From FW021-bin31 sp964478125 (GTDB lineage: Bacteria > Bacteroidota > Bacteroidia > Chitinophagales > Chitinophagaceae): a stretch of 49,800 nucleotides of DNA. This document shows positions 17,345 through 25,226 of this stretch, in pieces (position 1 is the stretch's first letter; each line of letters opens with the position of its first letter). The DNA lies in NCBI GenBank assembly GCA_964478125.1, contig CAYZGR010000017.1, positions 1 to 49,800 of the forward strand. The letters run 5' to 3'. Under the pieces are notes generated by a model. That model made no database searches. It was given only the letters and a program-made list of their open reading frames with translations, and had not been told where the DNA came from. A program made the translations under genes and the position numbers.

Positions 17345-17899
17345 ATGAAAAAGTTACTTATTGGCGGGTTGCTGGCCGTGGGAGTCCTACTTTATTCGTG
17401 TGGAAATAACCCCAACCCCAAAAACTTCGAGGGAAGTGTAGTGAGCAATGCGCCGATTTCGCCTCAGATGATGGACGGAAGTACCCCTCCTTCTCCGGAT
17501 GCCCAAGAAAAGCCGGCGGAAGCTGCTGCGCCGACTATTGATGTAAATGCACCCAGCGACAGTAAAGGGGTCGGGGAGTTTAAAGATGTGAAGATCCCGT
17601 CTTCTATTGACGGGGCGCTGGCAGCAAAGGGGAAAACGCTTTTTCAGACATACTGCACAGCCTGCCATACAGCGACGAAGCAAAAGCTAATCGGACCGGG
17701 CCTGAAGGGAGTTACCGAAATCCGTACCCCGGAATGGATCATGAATATGATCACGAATCCGGTACAAATGGTTAAAGAAGACAGCATAGCCCAGGCCTTA
17801 TTTGAAGAAGCCAACCATGTACAGATGGTAGATCTCAATTTGAGCAAGGAACAGGCAAGGGAACTTTTTGAATATTTAAGGCAAAACGATAAGTCATAA
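17345..17899 (+). CDS. Lipoprotein c-type cytochrome
   Basis: This is 184 residues. A lipoprotein signal ends at Leu16-Tyr-Ser-Cys19, and a Pro/Ala/Ser-rich linker of about 65 residues follows. A single class I-like cytochrome c domain spans about 88-180. Haem attachment is Cys104-Thr-Ala-Cys107-His108. A Met in the segment NHVQMVDL (Met161) is the best candidate for the sixth ligand. The protein would be tethered to a membrane and carry electrons in the periplasm. It has its own -7 box and follows the flavodoxin gene. Similar lipoprotein cytochromes accompany nitrous-oxide or nitrite reductase genes in Bacteroidota, but no such reductase lies in this window. Confidence 0.9.
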   Translation: MKKLLIGGLLAVGVLLYSCGNNPNPKNFEGSVVSNAPISPQMMDGSTPPSPDAQEKPAEAAAPTIDVNAPSDSKGVGEFKDVKIPSSIDGALAAKGKTLFQTYCTACHTATKQKLIGPGLKGVTEIRTPEWIMNMITNPVQMVKEDSIAQALFEEANHVQMVDLNLSKEQARELFEYLRQNDKS

Positions 17900-18011
17900 G
17901 CGTGAAATAAAGTGATGATGTATGGCAATCGGCTTTTCAATCGGATGGGTGTTATTTAGAATTTAAGGGCTGGTTTTATTTGTTGATTAACATGTGCAAA
18001 GTCTGACTTCT

Positions 18012-18245
18012 ATGAGAAAGTTATTCATTTTCATGATAACAGTCTGTATGGCGGCTTTTATTTCCTGCGGTAATAAGGATGCACAGGATCATTCTGCCGA
18101 TGCAGGAGAAAAAATAGATTCTATGGTGAAGCGTGCAAGATCCGCTATAGGCGACGCTGCTGATTCTATAGGGCATGGGGCTCAGCATGCAATCCAAAGT
18201 CTAAAAAGTACACAGGATTCCGGTTCGGAAAGAGATTTGGAATAA
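18012..18245 (+). CDS. Tiny lipoprotein of unknown function
   Basis: This is 77 residues: a lipoprotein signal (Met-Arg-Lys start, hydrophobic core, Ala-Phe-Ile-Ser-Cys with Cys at about residue 19), then a short, charged, probably helical tail with Ala/Asp/Ser-rich repeats. It resembles the many small entericidin-like or stress lipoproteins in composition but has no recognisable domain. The ATG at 18012 gives a direct signal peptide; an upstream start at 17994 would add six residues. It follows the cytochrome c gene by 112 bases. Co-expression is possible but not shown. Confidence 0.7.
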   Translation: MRKLFIFMITVCMAAFISCGNKDAQDHSADAGEKIDSMVKRARSAIGDAADSIGHGAQHAIQSLKSTQDSGSERDLE

Positions 18246-18381
18246 ACCCTATTTTATTGAAGTTCGAAGCCGCCGAGCATTGCGCTCAGTGACTTTACTG
18301 CTTTTTCTTCGCTTTTTATTAAATATAGGGAGATTGGAACGAAGGGAATTTCCTTTCGAAAGGAGTGAAAGGTCATCTCTT

Positions 18382-19326
18382 CTATTCATTAAATTTTTCT
18401 ATACCGGAAGCCGGCTTCCAGCCGGACCGGGGTTCAAAATAATGCCAGAGGGCGGCGGATAGGGTGCGAATCAGTTTTTCGGCTTCATTGTCATGAGTCC
18501 AGCTCTGATCTTGTATGTTTTTCGTATAAACAGCGAATACGTAGTCTCCGTGTGGTGCATTGACCAATACGACTTCAGACCGGGCGTCATTGACAGCTCC
18601 TGTTTTAGATGCGGTTTGGACGTATGGCGGGATTTGGGATAAAGCATTTCCATCCCAATAGATATGAGTCATGTTCCGATACATTCTTTCGCAAGCTGCA
18701 GGATTGAGGATCCGGGCTTCCCGGATATCGGTTACCAAAGTGGCGATTTCTCTTGGGGTGGTCTGTCCCCATCCATAGATTTCCCATATTTTTTTGCGGC
18801 CGGGTGTGCGGGAATTTACACGGGTTTGCTCAAAACCATGGTCTGCCAGCCATTGATTGATCACCGCTCCTCCGCCGGCAAGTGATTGACACCATAGCGC
18901 AGCCGTATTATCGCTGCGTGTGATCATCAATGTAGCCGCCACATCCAGATCTATTTTGGTACTGTCCTTAAAGTATTGCATGATTCCCGAGCCGCCGTAG
19001 GCTTGTGAATCACGATACAGTAAAGGCTGATGATAATGCAATTTCCCCTTTATGATCTTGTCAAACAAAGCGCACATGATAGGTACTTTAATGGTACTTG
19101 CTGTTGGAAAAAGCGTATCTGCATTGATTGCCGCACCCTTCCCTTTTTTCAAATGATGTACGTAAATTCCAATATCCCCATGAAATCCGGAAATGATCTG
19201 CTCCAATTTTCTGGTTAGCTTTTTATCCGTACGGAAAGCTTTTTGGGCATGGGCAACCCTGACTGTTGGAAGGAGGACAAACAGTAAAACACAGATCCTG
19301 AAATAAGGGTTGAAAATATTAGCCAT
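18382..19326 (-). CDS. Class A beta-lactamase-related serine hydrolase
   Basis: This is 314 residues with a signal peptide (cleavage near Ala-His-Ala, residues 25-27). The penicillin-binding fold motifs are present in order: Ser77-Thr-Ile-Lys80 (nucleophile and base), Ser138-Asp-Asn140 and Lys241-Thr-Gly243. By spacing from Asn140 and from the TTP motif (189-191), the omega-loop Glu of true class A beta-lactamases should lie near residues 173-177. The sequence there is RTPGR, with no acidic residue. Deacylation of beta-lactams by the usual route is therefore doubtful, and a DD-peptidase or other peptidoglycan role is at least as likely. It is downstream of fabG on the same strand with a 54-base gap. 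The last codons include a perfect 14-bp palindrome (18406-18419). Confidence 0.85.
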   Translation of the reverse strand: MANIFNPYFRICVLLFVLLPTVRVAHAQKAFRTDKKLTRKLEQIISGFHGDIGIYVHHLKKGKGAAINADTLFPTASTIKVPIMCALFDKIIKGKLHYHQPLLYRDSQAYGGSGIMQYFKDSTKIDLDVAATLMITRSDNTAALWCQSLAGGGAVINQWLADHGFEQTRVNSRTPGRKKIWEIYGWGQTTPREIATLVTDIREARILNPAACERMYRNMTHIYWDGNALSQIPPYVQTASKTGAVNDARSEVVLVNAPHGDYVFAVYTKNIQDQSWTHDNEAEKLIRTLSAALWHYFEPRSGWKPASGIEKFNE

Positions 19327-19380
19327 AAAAAAGGTCTGCTTTAAACATTAAAGAACCGGTAGGAGAGGGATTCAATCCAG

Positions 19381-20130
19381 TCAGGTCTGTAAGCCGCCGC
19401 ATACGCTGATCACTTGTCCTGTAACGTAGCTGCTTAATTCTGAAGCCAGGAACAGCGCTACATTAGCAACATCTTCTCCCTGCCCGAAACGGCCCAGGGG
19501 GATCTGGTCGATATAACCTTTAGCTGCCGCCCCTTCTTTCAGATAATGCGTCATGTCGGTTTCCACAAAACCCGGAGCAATGGCATTACAACGAATATTG
19601 CGGCTGCCTATTTCTTTGGCAATAGATTTGGTAAATCCGATAATACCGGCCTTGGAAGCGGCATAACTGCTTTGGCCTGCGTTGCCCCGCATGCCGATAA
19701 TAGAGCTCATGTTGATAATAGAACCGCTGCGCGCTTTCATCATGGGGCGGATGATCTGCCGGGTCATGTTGTATACGCTTTTTAGATTTGTCTGAATGAC
19801 CTGGTCCCATTGTTCCTCACTCAGGCGCAACAGAAGGTTATCTATTGATATACCTGCATTATTGATCAGCACATCGATAGAGCCAAAATCTTCAAGTACA
19901 TCTTTTACGAGCTTCTCACATGCTTCGTATTTTGCAGCATCAGACCTGTAGGCTTTGGCTTGAATACCGTTTTCTGCTAATTCGGTTTCAAGGGTTTTTG
20001 CCTTGTCTTCAGAACTGTGGTATGTAAATGCGATGTTGGCCCCCTGGGATGACAGCTTTTGCGCTATTGCTTTTCCGATTCCACGACTTGCTCCCGTAAT
20101 AAGAATGTTTTTGTGTTCGAGTAGTTTCAT
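19381..20130 (-). CDS. fabG: 3-oxoacyl-ACP reductase FabG-type SDR
   Basis: This is a 249-residue short-chain dehydrogenase. The nucleotide-binding TGASRGIG is at 12-19, NNAG at 90-93, and the catalytic Ser143, Tyr156 and Lys160. Sequence phrases such as IIGMRGNAGQSSY and the C-terminal SYVTGQVISVCGG are typical of FabG, the NADPH-dependent reductase of fatty-acid elongation. It lies 13 bases downstream of a GH3-type adenylase gene and probably shares its transcript. It is not in a fatty-acid operon with fabD, acpP or fabF, so it may be a dedicated reductase for another acyl pathway rather than the housekeeping enzyme. Confidence 0.9.
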   Translation of the reverse strand: MKLLEHKNILITGASRGIGKAIAQKLSSQGANIAFTYHSSEDKAKTLETELAENGIQAKAYRSDAAKYEACEKLVKDVLEDFGSIDVLINNAGISIDNLLLRLSEEQWDQVIQTNLKSVYNMTRQIIRPMMKARSGSIINMSSIIGMRGNAGQSSYAASKAGIIGFTKSIAKEIGSRNIRCNAIAPGFVETDMTHYLKEGAAAKGYIDQIPLGRFGQGEDVANVALFLASELSSYVTGQVISVCGGLQT

Positions 20131-20143
20131 AATGAAGGTTTAT

Positions 20144-21658
20144 CTATTTTAATATTTCTAAGATTTCATCCAGGTACTTCCGGCTGTTGTATAATCTGGG
20201 AACTTTATGCTGGCCGCCTAATTTATCTTTATATTTGAGCCAGTTATTGAAAGTTTGTACAGGAACGGCATGTACCACAGGTTTTTGAAGAGCCATGTTT
20301 TTATAACGTTTGGCCTCATAATCGGAATTAACGGATTTCAGGGTTTGATCTAATATGTTTATAAATTGATCCATGTTATCCGGCTGGGTCTCAAATTCGA
20401 CCAGCCATTCGTGGGCGCCATTTTTATTATCAGAAAAATATACGGGCCCGGCGGTGTAATCGTTTATGATAGCGCCTGTCTGCAGACAGGCTTCAGAAAT
20501 GGCTTTATCGGTGTTTTCTACCACTACCTCTTCTCCAAAGGCATTGATAAAGAACTTGGTCCTACCTGTGACAGTGATGCGAAAAGGGTAAAGGCTGGTA
20601 AATTGGATGGTATCTCCCAGGATGTAACGCCATAAGCCGGAATTGGTGGTTATGACCAAAACATAGGGCCGGTCTTTTTCTACCTCTTCCAGAGAAAGCG
20701 TTTGCGGATCTTCTTTACCATATTCTTCCAGAGGTATGAATTCATAATAAATACCATGATTTAAAAACAAAAGCATACCCTCATTATGAATGAGGTTGTC
20801 CTGTGCGGCAAAAAAGCCTTCTGAAGCATTGTAGGTCTCCTGGTATCGCATTAAAGGATCGGGAATGAGCTTCCGGAATTGAGAAATATAAGGGGTAAAG
20901 CTTACCCCTCCATGAATATATAACTCGAGGTTGGGCCATACTTCTTTGATATCCGATTTGCCGGTCAGCTCCAATATGTATTTTAATAAGATGACGGTCC
21001 AGGAGGGCACTCCGGCGATGGAAGATACATTTTCCCGTATGGTTTCGCGGGCGATGCGGTCAATCTTTTTTTCCCATTCGTCCATGAGGGCGACGGATAG
21101 GTCGGGCGTACGGACCAGATGACCATAAAAAGGCATGTTCTGTAACATCACAGCACTCAGATCTCCATAGGAAATAAGTTCATTAAGCTGGCTTACCTGG
21201 TGGCTTCCGCCGATTACTAAGGTTTTACCGGTCATCAGATCGGACTCGGGGAAATTATTATAGAAAAGGGTAATGACGTCTCTCCCGGAACGATAATGAC
21301 AGTCCCGCAAGCTTTCTCTGCTAACAGGGATAAACTTGCTTTTGTCGCTGGTAGTACCGCTGGACTTGGCAAACCAGCGTATGGGGGTATTCCACAAGAT
21401 ATTCTGTTCCCCTTCCATAATACGGTTGATGAACGGTTTTAATTTTTCATAATCCTGTAGGGATACTCTTTTTTTATAATCGGCTGTTGTGTGTATTTTG
21501 CCGAAGCCATGTTTTCTGCCAAATTCCGTGTATTGTCCTTGGCTGATTAAGTCCTCAAAAGTCCGTTGTTGAGCTTCTAACGGGGAGTAGATGAAACGTT
21601 CCATCCGTATCATCCGAAGCCTGGCAAGGCGTGATATAGCAGGACTGAGTAGCTTCAT
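20144..21658 (-). CDS. GH3-family acyl-adenylating protein
   Basis: This is 504 residues resembling the bacterial branch of the GH3 'auxin-responsive promoter' family, ANL-related enzymes that adenylate a carboxylate and usually conjugate it to an amine. The ATP-binding P-loop is SSGTTSDKSKF (99-109), and the second motif is around YNASEGFF. A C-terminal domain of about 130 residues follows the segment VTGRTKFFINAFGEEV. The substrate in bacteria is unknown. The start is the ATG at 21658, 16 bases after the lptB stop; an upstream reading would run deep into lptB. The order lptB-GH3-fabG suggests a link to envelope or acyl metabolism, which is inference. Confidence 0.85.
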   Translation of the reverse strand: MKLLSPAISRLARLRMIRMERFIYSPLEAQQRTFEDLISQGQYTEFGRKHGFGKIHTTADYKKRVSLQDYEKLKPFINRIMEGEQNILWNTPIRWFAKSSGTTSDKSKFIPVSRESLRDCHYRSGRDVITLFYNNFPESDLMTGKTLVIGGSHQVSQLNELISYGDLSAVMLQNMPFYGHLVRTPDLSVALMDEWEKKIDRIARETIRENVSSIAGVPSWTVILLKYILELTGKSDIKEVWPNLELYIHGGVSFTPYISQFRKLIPDPLMRYQETYNASEGFFAAQDNLIHNEGMLLFLNHGIYYEFIPLEEYGKEDPQTLSLEEVEKDRPYVLVITTNSGLWRYILGDTIQFTSLYPFRITVTGRTKFFINAFGEEVVVENTDKAISEACLQTGAIINDYTAGPVYFSDNKNGAHEWLVEFETQPDNMDQFINILDQTLKSVNSDYEAKRYKNMALQKPVVHAVPVQTFNNWLKYKDKLGGQHKVPRLYNSRKYLDEILEILK

Positions 21659-21674
21659 TTTGCTAAAATAGAAA

Positions 21675-22436
21675 TTAGGAGGAAGAATCCGGCAGGTTTT
21701 CCAGGATTTTTTTCCCTCTGAACTCAAAGTTTTTACCCAGATAGACTTTTCTAACCTGGGGGTCGGCTGCCAATTGTTCGGCCGTTCCCGACTGAAGGAT
21801 ATTCCCTTCAAAGAGTAGATAAGCCCGGTCGGTTATGGACAGGGTTTCCTGTACGTTGTGATCGGTAATGAGAATGCCAATATTTTTTTGTTTCAGTTTT
21901 ACTACGATCGTCTGTATGTCTTCTACGGCAATGGGGTCTATTCCCGCAAAAGGTTCATCCAGAAGGATAAATTTGGGGTCAACAGCCAGGGCTCTGGCTA
22001 TTTCCGTACGTCTCCTTTCGCCTCCACTCAGCAGATCTCCGTTGTTTTTGCGCACATGTTGCAGATGAAATTCATCCAGTAAAGATTCCAGTTTTTCCTT
22101 TTGTTCTTTTTTGCTGAGCGGGGTCATTTCCAGAACTGCAGAAAGATTGTCTTCTACTGAGAGCTTCCTGAATACCGAGGCCTCCTGCGGCAGATAGCCG
22201 ATACCCATTTTGGCCCGTTTATACATGGGGATCTTGGTAATATTGGTTTGGTCCAGGAATACCTCGCCGTCGTCGGGCTTGATGAAGCCTACTACCATGT
22301 AAAAAGTGGTCGTTTTACCGGCGCCGTTGGGGCCCAGCAATCCCACGATCTCTCCTCTCGACACCCGGATGGAAATATGGTCCACTACCGTCCGGTTGCG
22401 ATATCTCTTTACCAGTTTGTTTGCATACAACTCCAA
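21675..22436 (-). CDS. lptB: LPS export ABC transporter ATPase LptB
   Basis: This is a 253-residue ABC ATPase. Walker A GPNGAGKTT is at 35-43, the Q-loop around YLPQEAS (82), signature LSGGE at 136-140, Walker B ending in Asp160-Glu161, and the switch His193. The sequences YLPQEASVFRKLSVEDN and RRRTEIARAL are diagnostic of LptB, which with LptFG extracts lipopolysaccharide from the inner membrane. The lptF/G and lptA/C genes are not adjacent. It is the first gene of the minus-strand run lptB-GH3-fabG, with its own TAATTTTG -7 box 20 bases upstream and metF diverging beyond it. Confidence 0.93.
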   Translation of the reverse strand: MELYANKLVKRYRNRTVVDHISIRVSRGEIVGLLGPNGAGKTTTFYMVVGFIKPDDGEVFLDQTNITKIPMYKRAKMGIGYLPQEASVFRKLSVEDNLSAVLEMTPLSKKEQKEKLESLLDEFHLQHVRKNNGDLLSGGERRRTEIARALAVDPKFILLDEPFAGIDPIAVEDIQTIVVKLKQKNIGILITDHNVQETLSITDRAYLLFEGNILQSGTAEQLAADPQVRKVYLGKNFEFRGKKILENLPDSSS

Positions 22437-22455
22437 AATACGATCTTTATTTGAG

Positions 22456-22463
22456 CAAAATTA
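22456..22463 (-). promoter_or_regulatory. -7 box (TAATTTTG) of lptB
   Basis: The minus-strand reading of CAAAATTA is an exact TAnnTTTG element, 20 bases before the lptB ATG. Confidence 0.65.
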
Positions 22464-22532
22464 ACATATAAATCGGTTATATCTATGAAAATATTCCTCC
22501 TGTCGTTCATTGCGGATTCAACCGAAATCCAT

Positions 22533-22540
22533 TAGGTTTG
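22533..22540 (+). promoter_or_regulatory. -7 box (TAGGTTTG) of metF
   Basis: An exact TAnnTTTG element with TTG 20 bases upstream (22510-22512), a full -33/-7 arrangement. It starts transcription about 30 bases before the ATG at 22577. Confidence 0.72.
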
Positions 22541-22576
22541 CAAAGTTTTGGCATTTCTTATTGCCGTTATTGCCTT

Positions 22577-23527
22577 ATGAAAGTAACTGAACACTTGAAG
22601 AATGCGAAAGATATGCTGGTATCTTTCGAGATATTGCCTCCTCAAAAGGGTAAAGGCATTGAGTCTATATACCATCATCTGGACCCGCTGATGGAGTTTG
22701 ATCCCGCTTTTGTAAACGTCACGTATCACCGAAGTGAATATGTATTCAAAAAACGGCTTGATGGATCATTTGAGAAGATAGCTATTCGTAAACGGCCGGG
22801 TACGGTAGGTATTTGTGCTGCAATTATGAGTCACTATAAGGTAGATGCGGTCCCCCATCTCATCTGCGGCGGGTTTAGTAAGGAAGAAACAGAAAATGCG
22901 CTTATTGATTTGAATTTTTTGGGAATTGATAACGTTCTGGTACTTCGGGGAGACGCCCCCAGGAACGAGGCCTTTTTTACCCCCGAGCCGGATGGTCATT
23001 CTTATGCTATTGACCTGCTAAAGCAGGTGGTGAACATGAACAAGGGAAAATATCTGGAAGAAGATCTGACCAATGCAGAGAAAACCAATTTTTGCGTAGG
23101 GGTAGCCGGATATCCTGAAAAGCATTTTGAGGCCCCCAATATGGAATCAGACTTGTATTATCTTAAAAAAAAGGTGGAGCAGGGAGCAGAATATATCACT
23201 ACTCAGATGTTTTTTGATAACCGGAAGTATTTCGAATTTGTAAAAAGATGCAGAGAAGTGGGTATCACTGTTCCCATTATCCCGGGGTTGAAGCCGTTGA
23301 CAACAGCGAGACATCTAAGTGTACTGCCTCATATTTTTCATATTGATATTCCGGAGGATCTTTCGGGTGAAGTAAGAAAATGCAAAAATCGGGATGCAGT
23401 GAAGCAGGTGGGGGCTGAATGGATGAAAATGCAGTGTAAAGAGTTAAAAACTGCCGGCGTGCCTGCATTGCATTTTTATACCCTGGGGCAAACCGGGTTG
23501 ATAAAGAGTGTGGTGAAAGCGTTGTGA
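22577..23527 (+). CDS. metF: Methylenetetrahydrofolate reductase
   Basis: This is about 316 residues forming the FAD-dependent TIM-barrel enzyme that reduces 5,10-methylene-THF to 5-methyl-THF for methionine synthesis. Family marks are the N-terminal SFEILPP with the catalytic Glu, VTYHRSE, the LVLRGD-type strand (VLRGDAP), the YITTQMFFD barrel strand and IPGLKPL near the C-terminus. No regulatory C-terminal domain is present, as is normal for bacterial MetF. The start at 22577 fits the family and lies about 36 bases after a full promoter; the longer reading from 22538 would begin inside the -7 box. It is monocistronic, with a convergent gene ending 22 bases beyond it. Confidence 0.95.
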   Translation: MKVTEHLKNAKDMLVSFEILPPQKGKGIESIYHHLDPLMEFDPAFVNVTYHRSEYVFKKRLDGSFEKIAIRKRPGTVGICAAIMSHYKVDAVPHLICGGFSKEETENALIDLNFLGIDNVLVLRGDAPRNEAFFTPEPDGHSYAIDLLKQVVNMNKGKYLEEDLTNAEKTNFCVGVAGYPEKHFEAPNMESDLYYLKKKVEQGAEYITTQMFFDNRKYFEFVKRCREVGITVPIIPGLKPLTTARHLSVLPHIFHIDIPEDLSGEVRKCKNRDAVKQVGAEWMKMQCKELKTAGVPALHFYTLGQTGLIKSVVKAL

Positions 23528-23549
23528 ATTCTTGAGGATCCGGAGAAAT

Positions 23550-24584
23550 CTAATGTGTACTTTGTGCCGTATTTTCGTTAACCGCTCTTATCCGAATAAA
23601 TCCACCACTCAGGTGATCCAGTTTCATTTCAAATGTGGAAGTAGCGGATTGGGCAAGCAATCCTCCTATTACTCCAAAGAATATTTCCGCGGTTACCAGA
23701 TCGGCAGTGGTATGATCGTTGGCCTTGCCTACAAAATAAAAGTCATTTGCTTTCTTTTGTAAAGGGTAATAACCATATTTAGTGGCAATGTAGGACTTAC
23801 CTTTATAAACCACGGCATAGATCAATTTACTTTTAGCCCTTTTTTTCCGACCTTCCTTATCTACATAGTTTACACGTCGCAGTTCGCCGTTTTGATTGAA
23901 AGAGGTAGATATTTTGGTCTCATCGGGCCGTTGATGTACAAAGGAAGAAAAATTGTAGTAGATACCATCGATTAAAGGATGAGTGACATAAAGAGGAAGT
24001 TTGCTTTTTTCTATGCTATCAATAAATGGTAACTGACTCCCCGATAATACCAGATTGCCTGTAGGCTCTTGTTTGAGATTTTCTGCTATAAAGGCTGTTA
24101 TGATTCTGTATCCCGACCGTAGCATCTTTTGGGTCACATCCAATGCTTTTACCATAGCTACCGTATCTATAGCCGCTATTTCCTTATACTGCTCATCGTC
24201 GTGCGAGAACAAAATAGCTCTGAAATGGAAGTATCCTTTCTCATTCGACATATTCGTTACTTCTGCATAACTACATTGTCTGAGCAATAATAAAAGTTGT
24301 CCATTTTGAGCCGTGCGGTCTGTTAAAGAACTTATCATGCGGGAGAGCTGGACCTTCAAGGGGATCTCTGCTCTTACCTTTGTTCTTCGATTAAAAAACC
24401 CTTTTTGTACGAAACCGAAATTTGAAGTATCGCTTCTTATATCAGACAACAGGATCGAATGGTACAAGCTATGCGCTATTTTTTCTACGGGCGACGGGAT
24501 TTCAAGCGGTACCGTTTTTGTTTGACTATCTGCGGGAAATGCAGCTGTTAATAGAAAGAATGCAAGAAGTATTTTTGTTTTCAC
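23550..24584 (-). CDS. Secreted protein of unknown function
   Basis: This is 344 residues with a signal peptide (about 1-19, ending Ala-Asp-Ser-Gln). I recognise no family. The mature chain is mixed alpha/beta without cysteine pairs or catalytic motifs. A region at about 255-290 (KSKLIYAVVYKGKSYIATKYGYYPL) looks like beta hairpins. A hydrophobic, Gly-rich segment at about 303-318 (AEIFFGVIGGLLAQSA) could associate with a membrane. It converges with metF. A perfect 18-bp palindrome (24611-24628) lies 27-44 bases upstream of its start, between it and greA, and is the only regulatory candidate seen. Confidence 0.75.
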   Translation of the reverse strand: MKTKILLAFFLLTAAFPADSQTKTVPLEIPSPVEKIAHSLYHSILLSDIRSDTSNFGFVQKGFFNRRTKVRAEIPLKVQLSRMISSLTDRTAQNGQLLLLLRQCSYAEVTNMSNEKGYFHFRAILFSHDDEQYKEIAAIDTVAMVKALDVTQKMLRSGYRIITAFIAENLKQEPTGNLVLSGSQLPFIDSIEKSKLPLYVTHPLIDGIYYNFSSFVHQRPDETKISTSFNQNGELRRVNYVDKEGRKKRAKSKLIYAVVYKGKSYIATKYGYYPLQKKANDFYFVGKANDHTTADLVTAEIFFGVIGGLLAQSATSTFEMKLDHLSGGFIRIRAVNENTAQSTH

Positions 24585-24610
24585 AGATCAATTTTTGATA
24601 AAGATAGTAA

Positions 24611-24628
24611 TTTGGGAAATTTCCCAAA
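24611..24628. repeat. 18-bp perfect palindrome, possible operator
   Basis: TTTGGGAAA followed directly by its complement TTTCCCAAA. The right flank TCCCAAAATGGA repeats the one at 7710-7721. It is 27 bases upstream of the minus-strand start at 24584, where an operator over the -33 region would lie. Confidence 0.6.
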
Positions 24629-24723
24629 ATGGAAGAACCTTTATCGTTATGTTGAATGCAATTGGGGAATGATCTTATATAGGTAGTTTCCGGCCTGAGT
24701 AAAATGGGCGGGTACGAGCAAGC

Positions 24724-25221
24724 TCAGTATCTGATTTCCAGAATCTCCAATTTCCTCGTTTCATTCCCTAATTGGAAGTCTGCCACCTCGCCTGTCTTAT
24801 GGCCAATCAGCGCCCGCGCGATAGGTGCAGTAAATGCGATTTTTTTCTTCTTGATGTCGGCTTCATCCACGCCCACAATTTGAAAGGTGTTTTGTTTTTT
24901 GGTGTTTAACGTCTTGTAGCTTACCGTAGCCCCAAAGCGGATTTCATCGGCGGCTTTTGGGACTTCCACTATCTGAGCCGAATCAATGCGTTCTTGCAAT
25001 TGCCTGAGTTTGCTATTGAGAATGGTGGTTTCCCGTCTCTTTTGGTCTTCGTCGGTTGTGGGGATCTCGGCCTTTTCTTTTTCGAGCTGTTTTCTCTCTT
25101 TTAGCAGCGATTCCATTCCGGTGGGGGTGACATAATTGGTTTCTCCCGGGGGTAGTGGCGCCCGCGGGGGAATCACCGGCATTGCCTCCTGGTCGCTTTC
25201 TTTTACAAAACCTCTGCTCAT
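24724..25221 (-). CDS. GreA/GreB-family transcription elongation factor
   Basis: This is 165 residues. A 40-residue N-terminal stretch opens with MSRGFVKE and is rich in Pro, followed by NYVTPTGM, the usual opening of Gre factors. The antiparallel coiled coil covers about 38-85, with acidic residues at the turn (TTDEDQ). The C-terminal FKBP-like domain follows (about 95-165: GATVSYK, PIARALIGHKTGEV). Gre factors enter the RNA polymerase secondary channel and stimulate cleavage of backtracked RNA. The Pro-rich extension marks a Bacteroidota Gre paralogue rather than canonical GreA. It is 5 bases after the stop of an upstream outer-membrane barrel gene, so it is probably co-transcribed. Confidence 0.88.
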   Translation of the reverse strand: MSRGFVKESDQEAMPVIPPRAPLPPGETNYVTPTGMESLLKERKQLEKEKAEIPTTDEDQKRRETTILNSKLRQLQERIDSAQIVEVPKAADEIRFGATVSYKTLNTKKQNTFQIVGVDEADIKKKKIAFTAPIARALIGHKTGEVADFQLGNETRKLEILEIRY

Positions 25222-25226
25222 ATTTA

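Noticed and set aside
18406..18419. 14-bp palindrome GGAAGCCGGCTTCC as operator or recombination site
   Set aside because: It lies inside the 3' end of the serine hydrolase reading frame and has no partner in the window; chance is sufficient.
18280..18462. 60-codon open frame between the small lipoprotein and the serine hydrolase
   Set aside because: It overlaps the serine hydrolase 3' end antisense, with no start signals.
21659..21811. Longer N-terminus for the GH3-type gene
   Set aside because: It would run 137 bases into lptB and add a stretch with no family resemblance; ATG 21658 fits.
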